NCBI RefSeq assembly: GCF_937873765.1
Contig: NZ_CALMZC010000002.1
Location: 31,510 to 95,509, forward strand
DNA length: 64,000 nucleotides
DNA from: an uncultured Thiothrix sp.
GTDB taxonomy: Bacteria; Pseudomonadota; Gammaproteobacteria; Thiotrichales; Thiotrichaceae
Direction: 5' to 3'
This document shows, one piece after another, positions 28,553 through 36,687 of the stretch. The notes beneath the pieces were generated by a model. That model ran no database searches, was not told where the DNA came from, and worked only from the letters and a program-made list of their open reading frames with translations. The translations under genes and the position numbers were made by a program. How positions within the stretch are numbered: position 1 is the first letter of the stretch; every line of letters begins with the position of its first letter.

Positions 28553-29805
28553 TCCAACATTCTAGGTAAAGCGGTTTGTTCACGCAGGAGCTTTAAATGT
28601 TCCAGTGTGGCATACCCATCCGCTGGAAAACCCGTATCCGCCTGCCAACGCCGTAAAGCAGCGCGTGTATTCGGGCCAATCGTGCCATCCACCCCATCAG
28701 TACTATAGCCCACGGCACTTAGACGCTCTTGTAGCTCTGCTTTTTCTAAACGACTTAGAGGTTCTTCATTACGCGGCCATGCAGCTTGTACTTCTAACCC
28801 ACCTTTCAAACGCTCTGCTAAATAACCGGCTGCTAAGGCATAACTAATCGCATTATTGTATTTCAGCAAAACATTAAAATTAGGATAAGTCAGAAAAGCC
28901 GGCCCACGATAACCGGCAGGAATAATCACTGCAGCCCGCAGCGTGGGGGAATCCTCTAAAGCCGTACCATCCACCCGATACATCCCTTGAGCACTCCAAT
29001 AATTTAAACTTTGCCAATTGGCAGGCTCCGTTTCCATCCAATCAAAAGTGACCGGCAACACTACTTCGGTGCCCCAAGGCTGTCCCTGCTGCCAACCTGA
29101 TTGCGCTAAATAGTTCGCCGTAGAAGCCAAAGCATCTGGAATACTAGCCCGCAAATCACGCTTACCATCGCCATCAAAATCGACAGCAAACTCCTCGAAG
29201 GTACTAGGAATAAATTGAGTATGCCCGAGTGCACCCGCCCAAGAACCCCGCAGATTATTACTAGGCATATCGCCACTTTGGAGGATTCTTAAAGCAGCAA
29301 CTAATTGAGTACGCCAAAAATTGCGGCGCTCTTCACGGCCTTGATAAGCTAAGGTGGCTAAAGAGCGAATGGCTGAATAATTACCGAGTTGCTGACCATA
29401 ACTGCTTTCCATACCCCAAATGGCCACAATGTACTCAATATCGACGTGATAGATGTCGCTGATTCTCTTTAAGAGTGGTGCATATTGTTTTAGAACATAA
29501 CGGCCTTGCTCCACTCGCTCAGGCGAGACAGCACTATCCATATACTCCCACACAGGTCGACTAAACTCTGGCTGATAAGTATCTAGTTTCAAAACTTTTT
29601 TATCGATCAGCAGGCCACGGAAAGCTGTATCCAAAGTAGCATCTTTAATCCCGTGTTGCTGCGCATAGTACCGAAAATTAGTTTGCCACTTCGCAAATTC
29701 TTGATCAGAAAATACTGTATATCCAAACAAGACTACGCTAAAAAGAATGCCAAGTTGTAGTGTACGCGCTAGCTTGCGACCCATCCCTAAAACCAAAGAC
29801 GTCAA
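28540..29805 (-). CDS. Lytic murein transglycosylase (MltB/SltB type) with peptidoglycan-binding domain
   Basis: A 421-residue periplasmic enzyme that cleaves glycan strands to 1,6-anhydromuropeptides. An N-terminal signal/anchor (about 10-30) is followed by the catalytic domain with WGMESSYGQQLG, where the Glu is the catalytic acid, then GALGHTQFIPSTFEEFAVDFD and the DGDGKRDLRAS segment. Residues about 355-415 form a peptidoglycan-binding_1 domain (VGYSTDGVDGTIGPNTRAALR). No lipobox is seen, so it is closer to soluble SltB than to lipoprotein MltB. A single gene between two + strand genes. Confidence 0.92.
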   Translation of the reverse strand: MTSLVLGMGRKLARTLQLGILFSVVLFGYTVFSDQEFAKWQTNFRYYAQQHGIKDATLDTAFRGLLIDKKVLKLDTYQPEFSRPVWEYMDSAVSPERVEQGRYVLKQYAPLLKRISDIYHVDIEYIVAIWGMESSYGQQLGNYSAIRSLATLAYQGREERRNFWRTQLVAALRILQSGDMPSNNLRGSWAGALGHTQFIPSTFEEFAVDFDGDGKRDLRASIPDALASTANYLAQSGWQQGQPWGTEVVLPVTFDWMETEPANWQSLNYWSAQGMYRVDGTALEDSPTLRAAVIIPAGYRGPAFLTYPNFNVLLKYNNAISYALAAGYLAERLKGGLEVQAAWPRNEEPLSRLEKAELQERLSAVGYSTDGVDGTIGPNTRAALRRWQADTGFPADGYATLEHLKLLREQTALPRMLEAGS

Positions 29806-29882
29806 TTTAAGGCGCTATCATAAACAAACTTAAGCAGCCCTGCACCGCCTGTTGACACTTATTCGCCAATTAGGAGCCTTTC

Positions 29883-30845
29883 ATGCCACAAACTGTCTTT
29901 CTCGATTATGCAAGCACCAGTCATAATGACCTCGATTTAACTCAGCTAGAGCAAGCCTGTGGTACACTGACTTTATGGGAAGACACTAATCCTGAAACCT
30001 TGCTTGAGCATATTGGTCAAGCTGAAGTTGTGATTAGCAATAAAGTTCTGATTAATGCAAGCACACTGCAAGTACTTAAGAATCAACTCAAACTGATTTG
30101 CGTAGCCGCAACTGGCACAAATAATGTTGATTTAGTAGCCGCACGCGCTTTAGGCATTTCCATCTGCAATGTACGCAACTATGGCAGTCGTTCGGTGGCT
30201 GAGCACTGCATAAGTTTAATATTCGCTTTAGCTCGGCAAATTCCAGCTTATAACCAAACCGTACAAATGGGCAGTTGGCAGCAAAGTAAGCACTTCTGCT
30301 TATTAGACTATCCTATCACCGAAATTGCGGGTAAGACCTTAGGCATTATTGGTTACGGAACCTTGGGGCAAGCCACTGCAGAGCTAGCTGCCGCTATCGG
30401 CATGAAAATCATGATCGCCGAACGCTTAGATGCCAACCATATACGCCCTAATCGAGTGAGCATTGATGAGTTATTAGCTCAAGCGGATGTAATCAGCCTA
30501 CATTGCCCTTTAAATGAGCAGACCAAAGCATTTATTCATGCAAAACGCTTAAAACAAATGAAACCCTCGGCTTTTTTAATTAACAGTGCTCGGGGTGGTT
30601 TGATCGATGAAGCTGATTTATTAGTTGCTTTACAAAATGGTACTATTGCAGGAGCTGGTTTAGATGTTCTCAGTATTGAACCCCCCACTGCAGATAATCC
30701 TTTACTCTGGCAGAGCTTACCTAATCTAATCATTACGCCTCATATCGCTTGGGCGAGTCGCAAGGCACGGCAAACTTTATTGAATCAACTTGCTGACATT
30801 ATTAACAGTTTTCAACAAGGTAAGTTACTTAACCAAGTGAACTAA
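29883..30845 (+). CDS. D-2-hydroxyacid dehydrogenase (glycerate dehydrogenase/hydroxypyruvate reductase-like)
   Basis: A 320-residue NAD-dependent dehydrogenase. The Rossmann motif is LGIIGYGTLGQATAELAAAIG, the catalytic Arg lies in INSARGGLIDEADL, the Glu in GLDVLSIEPP and the His in ITPHIAWASRKAR. Overall shape and the PHIAWAS segment match HprA-type glycerate dehydrogenases, which reduce hydroxypyruvate to glycerate. A glyoxylate aminotransferase lies nearby but the two genes are separated by the transglycosylase on the other strand. AGGAG precedes the ATG. Confidence 0.88.
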   Translation: MPQTVFLDYASTSHNDLDLTQLEQACGTLTLWEDTNPETLLEHIGQAEVVISNKVLINASTLQVLKNQLKLICVAATGTNNVDLVAARALGISICNVRNYGSRSVAEHCISLIFALARQIPAYNQTVQMGSWQQSKHFCLLDYPITEIAGKTLGIIGYGTLGQATAELAAAIGMKIMIAERLDANHIRPNRVSIDELLAQADVISLHCPLNEQTKAFIHAKRLKQMKPSAFLINSARGGLIDEADLLVALQNGTIAGAGLDVLSIEPPTADNPLLWQSLPNLIITPHIAWASRKARQTLLNQLADIINSFQQGKLLNQVN

Positions 30846-30953
30846 GAAACCGATTAGCGCGCTAATTCAAAGGCTTATCAGCTTAGTGCCTGCACTCATC
30901 TGAGCTTGGCGTTACCCTTAAAGATCGTCTAGCGCCAGCTCATTAGGGTCAGC

Positions 30954-31643
30954 ATGCCTAAACTTATTATTAAACGTGAGAACCCCCAACGTTTCACTCA
31001 GCAAGCGATCTTATTTTGGGTATTAGGTTTATTACCTGTAGTTCTGTTAGCTGGCTTTCTTACCGGCAACCTTATTAGCCAATGGAGCCACTCCATTTCC
31101 AAAGCCGGACAGGTACCTTTATTACCGCTCGCTCCTTTGATACAGCCTAAACCCCCTCTACCTAGCCCTAGCTCGAATTTACCCTTGCCGCTCACTACTG
31201 CACGACCCAATGATACGAACCTTGAAACCTCCACTGACTCTGAAGATACTGTTATTAAACCAACGCTTAAAAAACATATAGATGCCTCCAAACTCTTAAA
31301 TAACTCCGTAAGCTCAGAGTCCACCAGTTCCGCTAAAACGAATAAAAAACCGTTAGCAGCTAACACTAGTAAGAACAAACCTAGTTCAATAATAAATCAG
31401 GCTAATACCAACAATCAGCAGAATAATCGCAGCCGTCCTATTGAAGCTCCAAGCTCCAGCCATAAACTCGTTAAATCACCCCAAACAGTCAGTGAATCTC
31501 CACGCCCTAGACCTGTGGCTCGTGCGACCCCTGAAAAGCGTATGCCAGCTACGATTAAATCGCCAGAATCTGCCCAGAACGAGCGTGGGAGCACGAATGA
31601 TTATCGACTACTAGAGCAGTCTTTAGGTATTACCCTGCAATAG
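30954..31643 (+). CDS. Single-pass membrane protein with Pro/Ser-rich extension, unknown
   Basis: I do not recognise this 229-residue protein. A short basic N-terminus is followed by one TM helix (about residues 17-42), then a Pro-rich stretch (PLLPLAPLIQPKPPLPSP) and a long Ser/Thr/Asn/Lys-rich low-complexity segment. The C-terminus is short and more ordered (NDYRLLEQSLGITLQ). It looks like an inner-membrane protein with a disordered periplasmic tail, in the manner of TonB-like or envelope-spanning linkers. It ends 37 bp before the OmpA-type lipoprotein gene, so the two are probably co-transcribed and may work together. Confidence 0.65.
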   Translation: MPKLIIKRENPQRFTQQAILFWVLGLLPVVLLAGFLTGNLISQWSHSISKAGQVPLLPLAPLIQPKPPLPSPSSNLPLPLTTARPNDTNLETSTDSEDTVIKPTLKKHIDASKLLNNSVSSESTSSAKTNKKPLAANTSKNKPSSIINQANTNNQQNNRSRPIEAPSSSHKLVKSPQTVSESPRPRPVARATPEKRMPATIKSPESAQNERGSTNDYRLLEQSLGITLQ

Positions 31644-31680
31644 CAACTTGCGTTGCACGGTTCACAATCAAGGTGATTTC

Positions 31681-33267
31681 ATGTCATTTAAGAAAAAAAT
31701 GATGCTATTAATACTAGCATTTTTTGTGCTCGCAGCTTGCACCACAACGATTATTCAAGCGCCTGTTTTATTAGAATTAACGCAACCAGTTCCTTTACAA
31801 AAGGCCACCGAGCGCGGAGCCAAACATCTATTTACTCTTGTCCAACAAGAGCGCGGCTGGCGTAGTGAAGTCTTACCGACCCATATTTTGGTATTGCCCA
31901 CTTTTCAGGAAAACACCAAAAAAATCTTAGAACCTACCAAACAAATTTTTCCCTATTTACAACAACAAGCCACCGGTTTTAAACGGTTTCAGCTAGTCAG
32001 CTTAGAAACACAAGGCCAAACCCCAGCAACTTATGAGTTACATAGCTCTATGCTAATGACAGAGGTAAACGGTAAGGAAAAGGTCGTGTTAAGCATGTGG
32101 ATAATCGAGCCACAATCCAAACGGCGGCTTTCAACAGTTAGCTCAGCCATCCGGGTTGATAGTCCAATGAATAAACCTAGTCTAAGCCATAATCCTGAGC
32201 CACAACCTTGGCTAAGCGCCTTACAAGAATCCAGCCGTCTAATAGTAGAAGCAGCAAGTAAAGATCGCTCTTGGCGCAATCAATTGGCTACTACTCAAGT
32301 AGTCTTAGTCCCACTGTTTGATGCTAACTCCAAGGAGAATTTGAATCTAACTGAGAATCTACAAACTCAATTGCAGAAACAAGGAGGGGGGTTAAAAGTC
32401 TCCACTATTTCCCAAAGTTTATTGCCACAAGCGCATTATGTCGTTCACAGTGCCATCGCGATTGACAAACTTAGTGAAGGCCAGGTTTATGATTTGAATG
32501 TTTGGTTACGCGATGCTAAAACTGGACGCTTATTGGCGCATTGCTTAAATAAAGTGCTAGCACAGGGCTTACCCTATGCTTTAACCACTGAATCGAAAGA
32601 TAGTCCGGTTTATACCGAGCCACTCAATCCGAATGCGAAAAGCTTCGATATACGTCAAGAAATGCAGCGCTCTAACTATCCAGCTCATTTGCAATTAGAG
32701 GCTATCTTAGCAGATGCAGCGAAAGCCTACACTAATGCTCAATACGCGAAAGCTTTAGAGTTCTATGAGACTGCCAAAAACACTAAAAATGGTATGAGTT
32801 TGCGTAGTTTAGCAGGTCGCTATTTATCCTTGCTGCGCATAAAGCGTCATGCTGAGGCACGTGTGGCTTTTGCAGAATTACTCAAGTATGGTTTTAGTCA
32901 TAGCACTATCTTGACTTTCAAAATCCTTTTCGCTGTCGATTCAACCAAATTTGCAGGGGGAGACTTTTTGAGTAGCCAATACCAAATGTGGACAGAAGAA
33001 ATTGTTGACTACCTTAGATATCAACAGCGCTGCATGCTAGTGGTAGGCCATAGCAGTCATAGTGGCTCCGAAGACTATAATTTGAAACTTTCAACTGCAC
33101 GCGCTGCTGTTATTCGCCAAGCAATGGCAGCTAAGCAGCCTATCATGAGTACGCGCATACATGCCGAAGGTAAAGGCTTCCATGAAAATATTGTAGGAAC
33201 AGGGACAGACGATTTTCGGGATGCTGTTGATCGGCGAGTAGAGTTTCGTAAGCAAACTTGTCAGTAG
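31681..33267 (+). CDS. OmpA-domain lipoprotein with tandem N-terminal domains
   Basis: A 528-residue outer-membrane lipoprotein. The signal peptide ends in the lipobox LAAC. Two similar domains follow (about 35-170 and 185-300), each with a beta-strand pattern like THILVLPTF ... YELHSSMLM ... LSMWIIEPQSKRR and TQVVLVPLF ... YVVHSAIAI ... LNVWLRDAKTGR. Then comes a TPR-like stretch (KALEFYETAKNT) and, at about 435-528, an OmpA-like peptidoglycan-binding domain (VVGHSSHSGSEDYNLKLSTA, then DRRVEF). Start ATG at 31681 is chosen because AAGGTGA lies just upstream and the signal peptide begins there. It probably anchors the outer membrane to the wall. Confidence 0.8.
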   Translation: MSFKKKMMLLILAFFVLAACTTTIIQAPVLLELTQPVPLQKATERGAKHLFTLVQQERGWRSEVLPTHILVLPTFQENTKKILEPTKQIFPYLQQQATGFKRFQLVSLETQGQTPATYELHSSMLMTEVNGKEKVVLSMWIIEPQSKRRLSTVSSAIRVDSPMNKPSLSHNPEPQPWLSALQESSRLIVEAASKDRSWRNQLATTQVVLVPLFDANSKENLNLTENLQTQLQKQGGGLKVSTISQSLLPQAHYVVHSAIAIDKLSEGQVYDLNVWLRDAKTGRLLAHCLNKVLAQGLPYALTTESKDSPVYTEPLNPNAKSFDIRQEMQRSNYPAHLQLEAILADAAKAYTNAQYAKALEFYETAKNTKNGMSLRSLAGRYLSLLRIKRHAEARVAFAELLKYGFSHSTILTFKILFAVDSTKFAGGDFLSSQYQMWTEEIVDYLRYQQRCMLVVGHSSHSGSEDYNLKLSTARAAVIRQAMAAKQPIMSTRIHAEGKGFHENIVGTGTDDFRDAVDRRVEFRKQTCQ

Positions 33268-33283
33268 GACATTCCCTAAAACC

Positions 33284-33306
33284 CCCGCTAGCGCATGACT
33301 AGCGGG
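33284..33306. terminator. Convergent hairpin after OmpA-lipoprotein gene
   Basis: CCCGCTAG / CTAGCGGG form an 8-bp GC-rich stem with a seven-base loop between two convergent genes. Confidence 0.55.
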
Positions 33307-33322
33307 AAGGTAAAAACTTTAG

Positions 33323-34159
33323 TTATTCAACTTTAGCACCAGCAGACTTTGCAGCTTTCTTTGCTTTTTTGACGATTTTCTTCGCTGCTTTATCGGCTGA
33401 TTTTTTCTCTTTTTTTTCTTTTTTAGCAATTTTCTTTAAAGCTTTTCCTTCTTTTTTACGTTCTTTCTCAACTACTTTTTTTGCTTTCTTTAATTGCTTT
33501 TCTGCCTCGCGTTTTACCTTACTTTTATGCTTAGCTTGCTCTTTCTCAGCTTTAGCAGATTTTTTTGCCTTTTGACTATTAGCTTCTTTCTTAACTGATT
33601 CTTTAGGAGCTTTGACAGTCGATTCTAGTTTTATTGTGTCATCTGGCTTAGCTTCAGGAAGTTTATCGGTTGCTTTTGCTTCACTAGTCACTGGCTTTTT
33701 AACTCTTGAGCGAGTGCTGGCTGGTTTAGGAGCAACTTTAGCAGTTGTAGCGCTTTCAGTGGGTTTGGCCTCAGGCGCGGCTTTTTTAGGAGTAGCAGTC
33801 TTAGCGCGACTCGGGCGTTTAGCTGCAGGGGCTTTCGGTTTAACTGCTGGTTTAGCCTCTGCTTCGGTCTTTTTCATCTCTGTAGAAACAGTTGCAGTAT
33901 CTGCAGCAGGCTCAGTGTTATCTTCCGTGATAGCTGCTGCCGTTGTAACTTCGGGGGCAAGGTCAGATTCTCCCTTAGTGCTTAACGCCTTAGCGCTCTC
34001 GAGAATGCCAAGTGCGGTAGTTGCACCAATCCCTGGGACATCTGCTAACTCTTGTGCAGTCATCGCGGCTAATTGCTCAACCGTTGTAATCCCATTCGAC
34101 TCCAAGCGGGTCTGCATTGCGGGACCAATATATTTAACAGAAGCAAGTGATAGTGTCAT
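33323..34159 (-). CDS. HhH-domain protein with histone H1-like Lys/Ala-rich tail
   Basis: A 278-residue protein. Residues about 1-65 hold a helix-hairpin-helix pair (KYIGPAMQTRLESNGI, then LADVPGIGATTALGILESA), a sequence-independent DNA-binding fold. Residues 70-165 are Ala/Pro/Glu/Lys-rich with AAKRPSRAKTATPKKA motifs like histone H1 tails, and the last 90 residues are almost all Lys, Ala and Glu (KKAKKVVEKERKKEGKALKK). It is probably a nucleoid-associated protein. ATG at 34159 has AAGGAG eight to nine bases upstream; an ATG nine codons earlier is less likely. Confidence 0.78.
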   Translation of the reverse strand: MTLSLASVKYIGPAMQTRLESNGITTVEQLAAMTAQELADVPGIGATTALGILESAKALSTKGESDLAPEVTTAAAITEDNTEPAADTATVSTEMKKTEAEAKPAVKPKAPAAKRPSRAKTATPKKAAPEAKPTESATTAKVAPKPASTRSRVKKPVTSEAKATDKLPEAKPDDTIKLESTVKAPKESVKKEANSQKAKKSAKAEKEQAKHKSKVKREAEKQLKKAKKVVEKERKKEGKALKKIAKKEKKEKKSADKAAKKIVKKAKKAAKSAGAKVE

Positions 34160-34331
34160 AAGCCTAAACTCCTTGAGTATATTCAATATTTATTATTGTA
34201 GAAAAAGCCTAGCGCTACAGTTTGCAGAAATTATAAAAAAAAGCCAATTTCTCCCACAAACTGTTGTTAGGCATTTTTGCCAAACAGGCATTAACGGACT
34301 AACATAGCCAGAAACACTGCTGGAGTTGGAC

Positions 34332-34907
34332 ATGTTCGGACTTGCTAATAAGCTATTGATTGCTCCAAAAGATTATTTAGCCAATGAACTGACTGCCACT
34401 GTTCGCCATGAGTATGTTCAGGGCGAAGTCTATGCAATGGTGGGCGCAAGCGATGGGCATGTAACTATTAATGTAAATCTGATCACACTCATTAAAGCTC
34501 ATTTACGGGGTTCAGCTTGTAAAGCCTATGTAAATGATATGAAAGTTCGTATTGGTGAAGACGAGGCCTTTTATTATCCTGATCTACTAGTCTGCTGTGA
34601 CCCGGCTGACCATCAACGCAATCACTTCAAACAAGCCCCTTTGTTAATCATTGAAATCTTATCAACTAGCACAGAGGCTTATGACCGTGGCGACAAATTT
34701 GCGTTTTATCGACAGTTGGCTAGCTTACAGGAATATATACTGGTCAATACTCGCAGCTACCGCGTAGAAGTGTTTCGTCGTAATGCTCAGCATCGTTGGG
34801 AGCTATTTAGCTTTTTTGGGGCTGAAGCCTGTATGGAATTGGCCAGTATTGGTTTGACTTGCTCTTTACTCGATGTGTATGAGGATGTTGATTTCGGTTT
34901 AGTCTAA
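34332..34907 (+). CDS. Uma2-family (DUF820) putative endonuclease
   Basis: A 191-residue protein of the Uma2 family, a PD-(D/E)XK nuclease fold of unknown cellular role, often found in many copies in cyanobacteria and filamentous bacteria. The motif is laid out as YYPDLLV (Asp), LLIIEILS (Glu) and DRGDKFAFYRQL (Lys), so catalytic residues are kept. YVQGEVYAMVGAS near the N-terminus is also typical. ATG at 34332, with GGAG just upstream, is preferred to a TTG two codons before. Confidence 0.85.
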   Translation: MFGLANKLLIAPKDYLANELTATVRHEYVQGEVYAMVGASDGHVTINVNLITLIKAHLRGSACKAYVNDMKVRIGEDEAFYYPDLLVCCDPADHQRNHFKQAPLLIIEILSTSTEAYDRGDKFAFYRQLASLQEYILVNTRSYRVEVFRRNAQHRWELFSFFGAEACMELASIGLTCSLLDVYEDVDFGLV

Positions 34908-34956
34908 GCCCCTATAAAAACCAAGTTGCTTTAGGCTATCGGCTAGGATTGAACGG

Positions 34957-36687
34957 CTAAGAAGGATAAAGCTCAGCCAATCCTTGCTGTTTCGGCAATT
35001 CAGTATTGGCTGGCGTTTGTGTTTTTTGATAATCCTGTACTGTTTTCCATAAATCATCGCCCTCCCAAACATGGGCAGTGGAGGCATACAAGACAGTACT
35101 GAGATCATCCAAGGCTTGCTTTAGTGGCAAGTCAGCCTGAGTCCGTAAGCTCGCAATCGTTGCAGGCGTAAGTTTTAAATCCTCGCGAATCCAAGCTTGC
35201 AGACCTTGAAAGGCCGCATGAGCATCATCACCCTGACAAGCTGCCTGTAAGGTTTTCAGAGGGTTGAGACTAGTTGGTGCTGCAGTACTGACTTGTAGTT
35301 TCCCTCGTTGCTGCTTTAACCAGAATAATAAGCCAGCCAATAATGCTAACCCTAAAGCACCTACGGCGATGAATAACCACTGTTGCTGACTGATAGTTTT
35401 GCGCTCTGTCTGCGGCTGACTCGAAGGAACGGCTTGTTCTGCAGGGTTCAGCAAAGTGTTCGCAGGCTCTGTGGGCGAAGTTGCGGTCACTGTGGGATCA
35501 TTATTAGCGTTAACTTGCCCAACTCCCGTTACTTTAAGTGACGTTGGCTCAATGCGCGCTGTCTGCATTTTCTTGGTTTTTAAATCCCACCAATCAATTT
35601 TAATTTCTGGTAAGACATAACTACCATCGGCAGTTCCCATCAAAACCCATTTCTCTTCACGCATACCAATCACGCTAGAGCCGCCTAAATCATTGCGAAA
35701 CTCTGGCTGATTTGCATAGCCCTTAATTCCCAACGGCGGCTTAATGTCTAAAGCGGGTAGCTGCTCAGCCATTAGACTATCAGCAATAATTGCAACCGTT
35801 AAGGTGACTGGCTCGCCAGCTTTTAGGGTTTTATTCACCGGTTCCCAATGAGCATTCAAGGTGAGGCTATTAGCAGGTAACCAAGTACTTTTTACTTGCG
35901 GATGGGCTTGAACACTGATCACTAAAGGAGCAGAAAACCGGCGCACTTGCTTGCCACCAATCCCAAAAGGATCTAGCTGCCGCGAGCGACGATCATCTAA
36001 AGCACCTTGGAAAACAGTCCGTCCAATGGTCAACTCACCACTGACTTGTGGAAATACCGCATAGCGACGCTCAATCATGTTATAGCGTACACCGTTGCGA
36101 TTAATGACCCCGCTTTGGGTACTCCCTAGCTGCTGAATCAAACCTTTGCCTTTTTCAAGCTCTGGATGAGACATGCTAGCGCGCGTCGGTAGTAAGGGAA
36201 CTACATGCAATAAACGCTGAGTCACAATCACTTGTTGTTGCACATAAGGTTTAGGAGGATCAGCAGTCAACTCTACCAAAATATCGGCATTCGCCTGACC
36301 AGCGCCGGTTGGATCAGCCACCGTTTGATCTAGCACTTGAATAGTAAGTGGATCACTACTGACGTTACCAAAGTTAATGCTCGGAATTTGTAAATTACCG
36401 GGGCGATTCGCAAATAATGTCACTATCCAACCTATTTGCTGGCTCACTTGTCCATTAATAGACTGCACATTAGTGCTAGTTGAAGTGCCTGTAACTTGAA
36501 AATCTTTATTTAAGGGTGTGAAATCAGGATTAGTCGTGACCGGTTGATCTGTCGAAAAGGTCAGCGTGAAATCATCCCCCACTTGCACCGTATCGCGATC
36601 AAGCTGTACTTGCACACCAGCCGCGAACACTGAGCAGCTTAAACTCCAACACAACCCGATGAGTGCGATAAACTTAAACACCGACAT
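34957..36687 (-). CDS. batD: BatD-like protein (aerotolerance operon)
   Basis: A 576-residue membrane-anchored periplasmic protein. It has a signal peptide (ending SVFAAG), several beta-sandwich domains (VQLDRDTVQVGDDFTLTFST and later repeats), a TM helix at about 443-463 (WLFIAVGALGLALLAGLLFW) and a cytoplasmic C-terminal helical part. BatD sits in Bat operons associated with MoxR ATPases and envelope stress tolerance; the biochemical role is unknown. Its ATG overlaps the stop of the preceding gene by one base (TAATG), so the two are translationally coupled. Confidence 0.88.
   Translation of the reverse strand: MSVFKFIALIGLCWSLSCSVFAAGVQVQLDRDTVQVGDDFTLTFSTDQPVTTNPDFTPLNKDFQVTGTSTSTNVQSINGQVSQQIGWIVTLFANRPGNLQIPSINFGNVSSDPLTIQVLDQTVADPTGAGQANADILVELTADPPKPYVQQQVIVTQRLLHVVPLLPTRASMSHPELEKGKGLIQQLGSTQSGVINRNGVRYNMIERRYAVFPQVSGELTIGRTVFQGALDDRRSRQLDPFGIGGKQVRRFSAPLVISVQAHPQVKSTWLPANSLTLNAHWEPVNKTLKAGEPVTLTVAIIADSLMAEQLPALDIKPPLGIKGYANQPEFRNDLGGSSVIGMREEKWVLMGTADGSYVLPEIKIDWWDLKTKKMQTARIEPTSLKVTGVGQVNANNDPTVTATSPTEPANTLLNPAEQAVPSSQPQTERKTISQQQWLFIAVGALGLALLAGLLFWLKQQRGKLQVSTAAPTSLNPLKTLQAACQGDDAHAAFQGLQAWIREDLKLTPATIASLRTQADLPLKQALDDLSTVLYASTAHVWEGDDLWKTVQDYQKTQTPANTELPKQQGLAELYPS

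Noticed and set aside
33612..34307. A 231-codon open frame on the plus strand opposite the HhH/H1-like gene
   Set aside because: It is the complement of a low-complexity Lys/Ala-rich coding region; the real gene has a ribosome-binding site and a DNA-binding domain.
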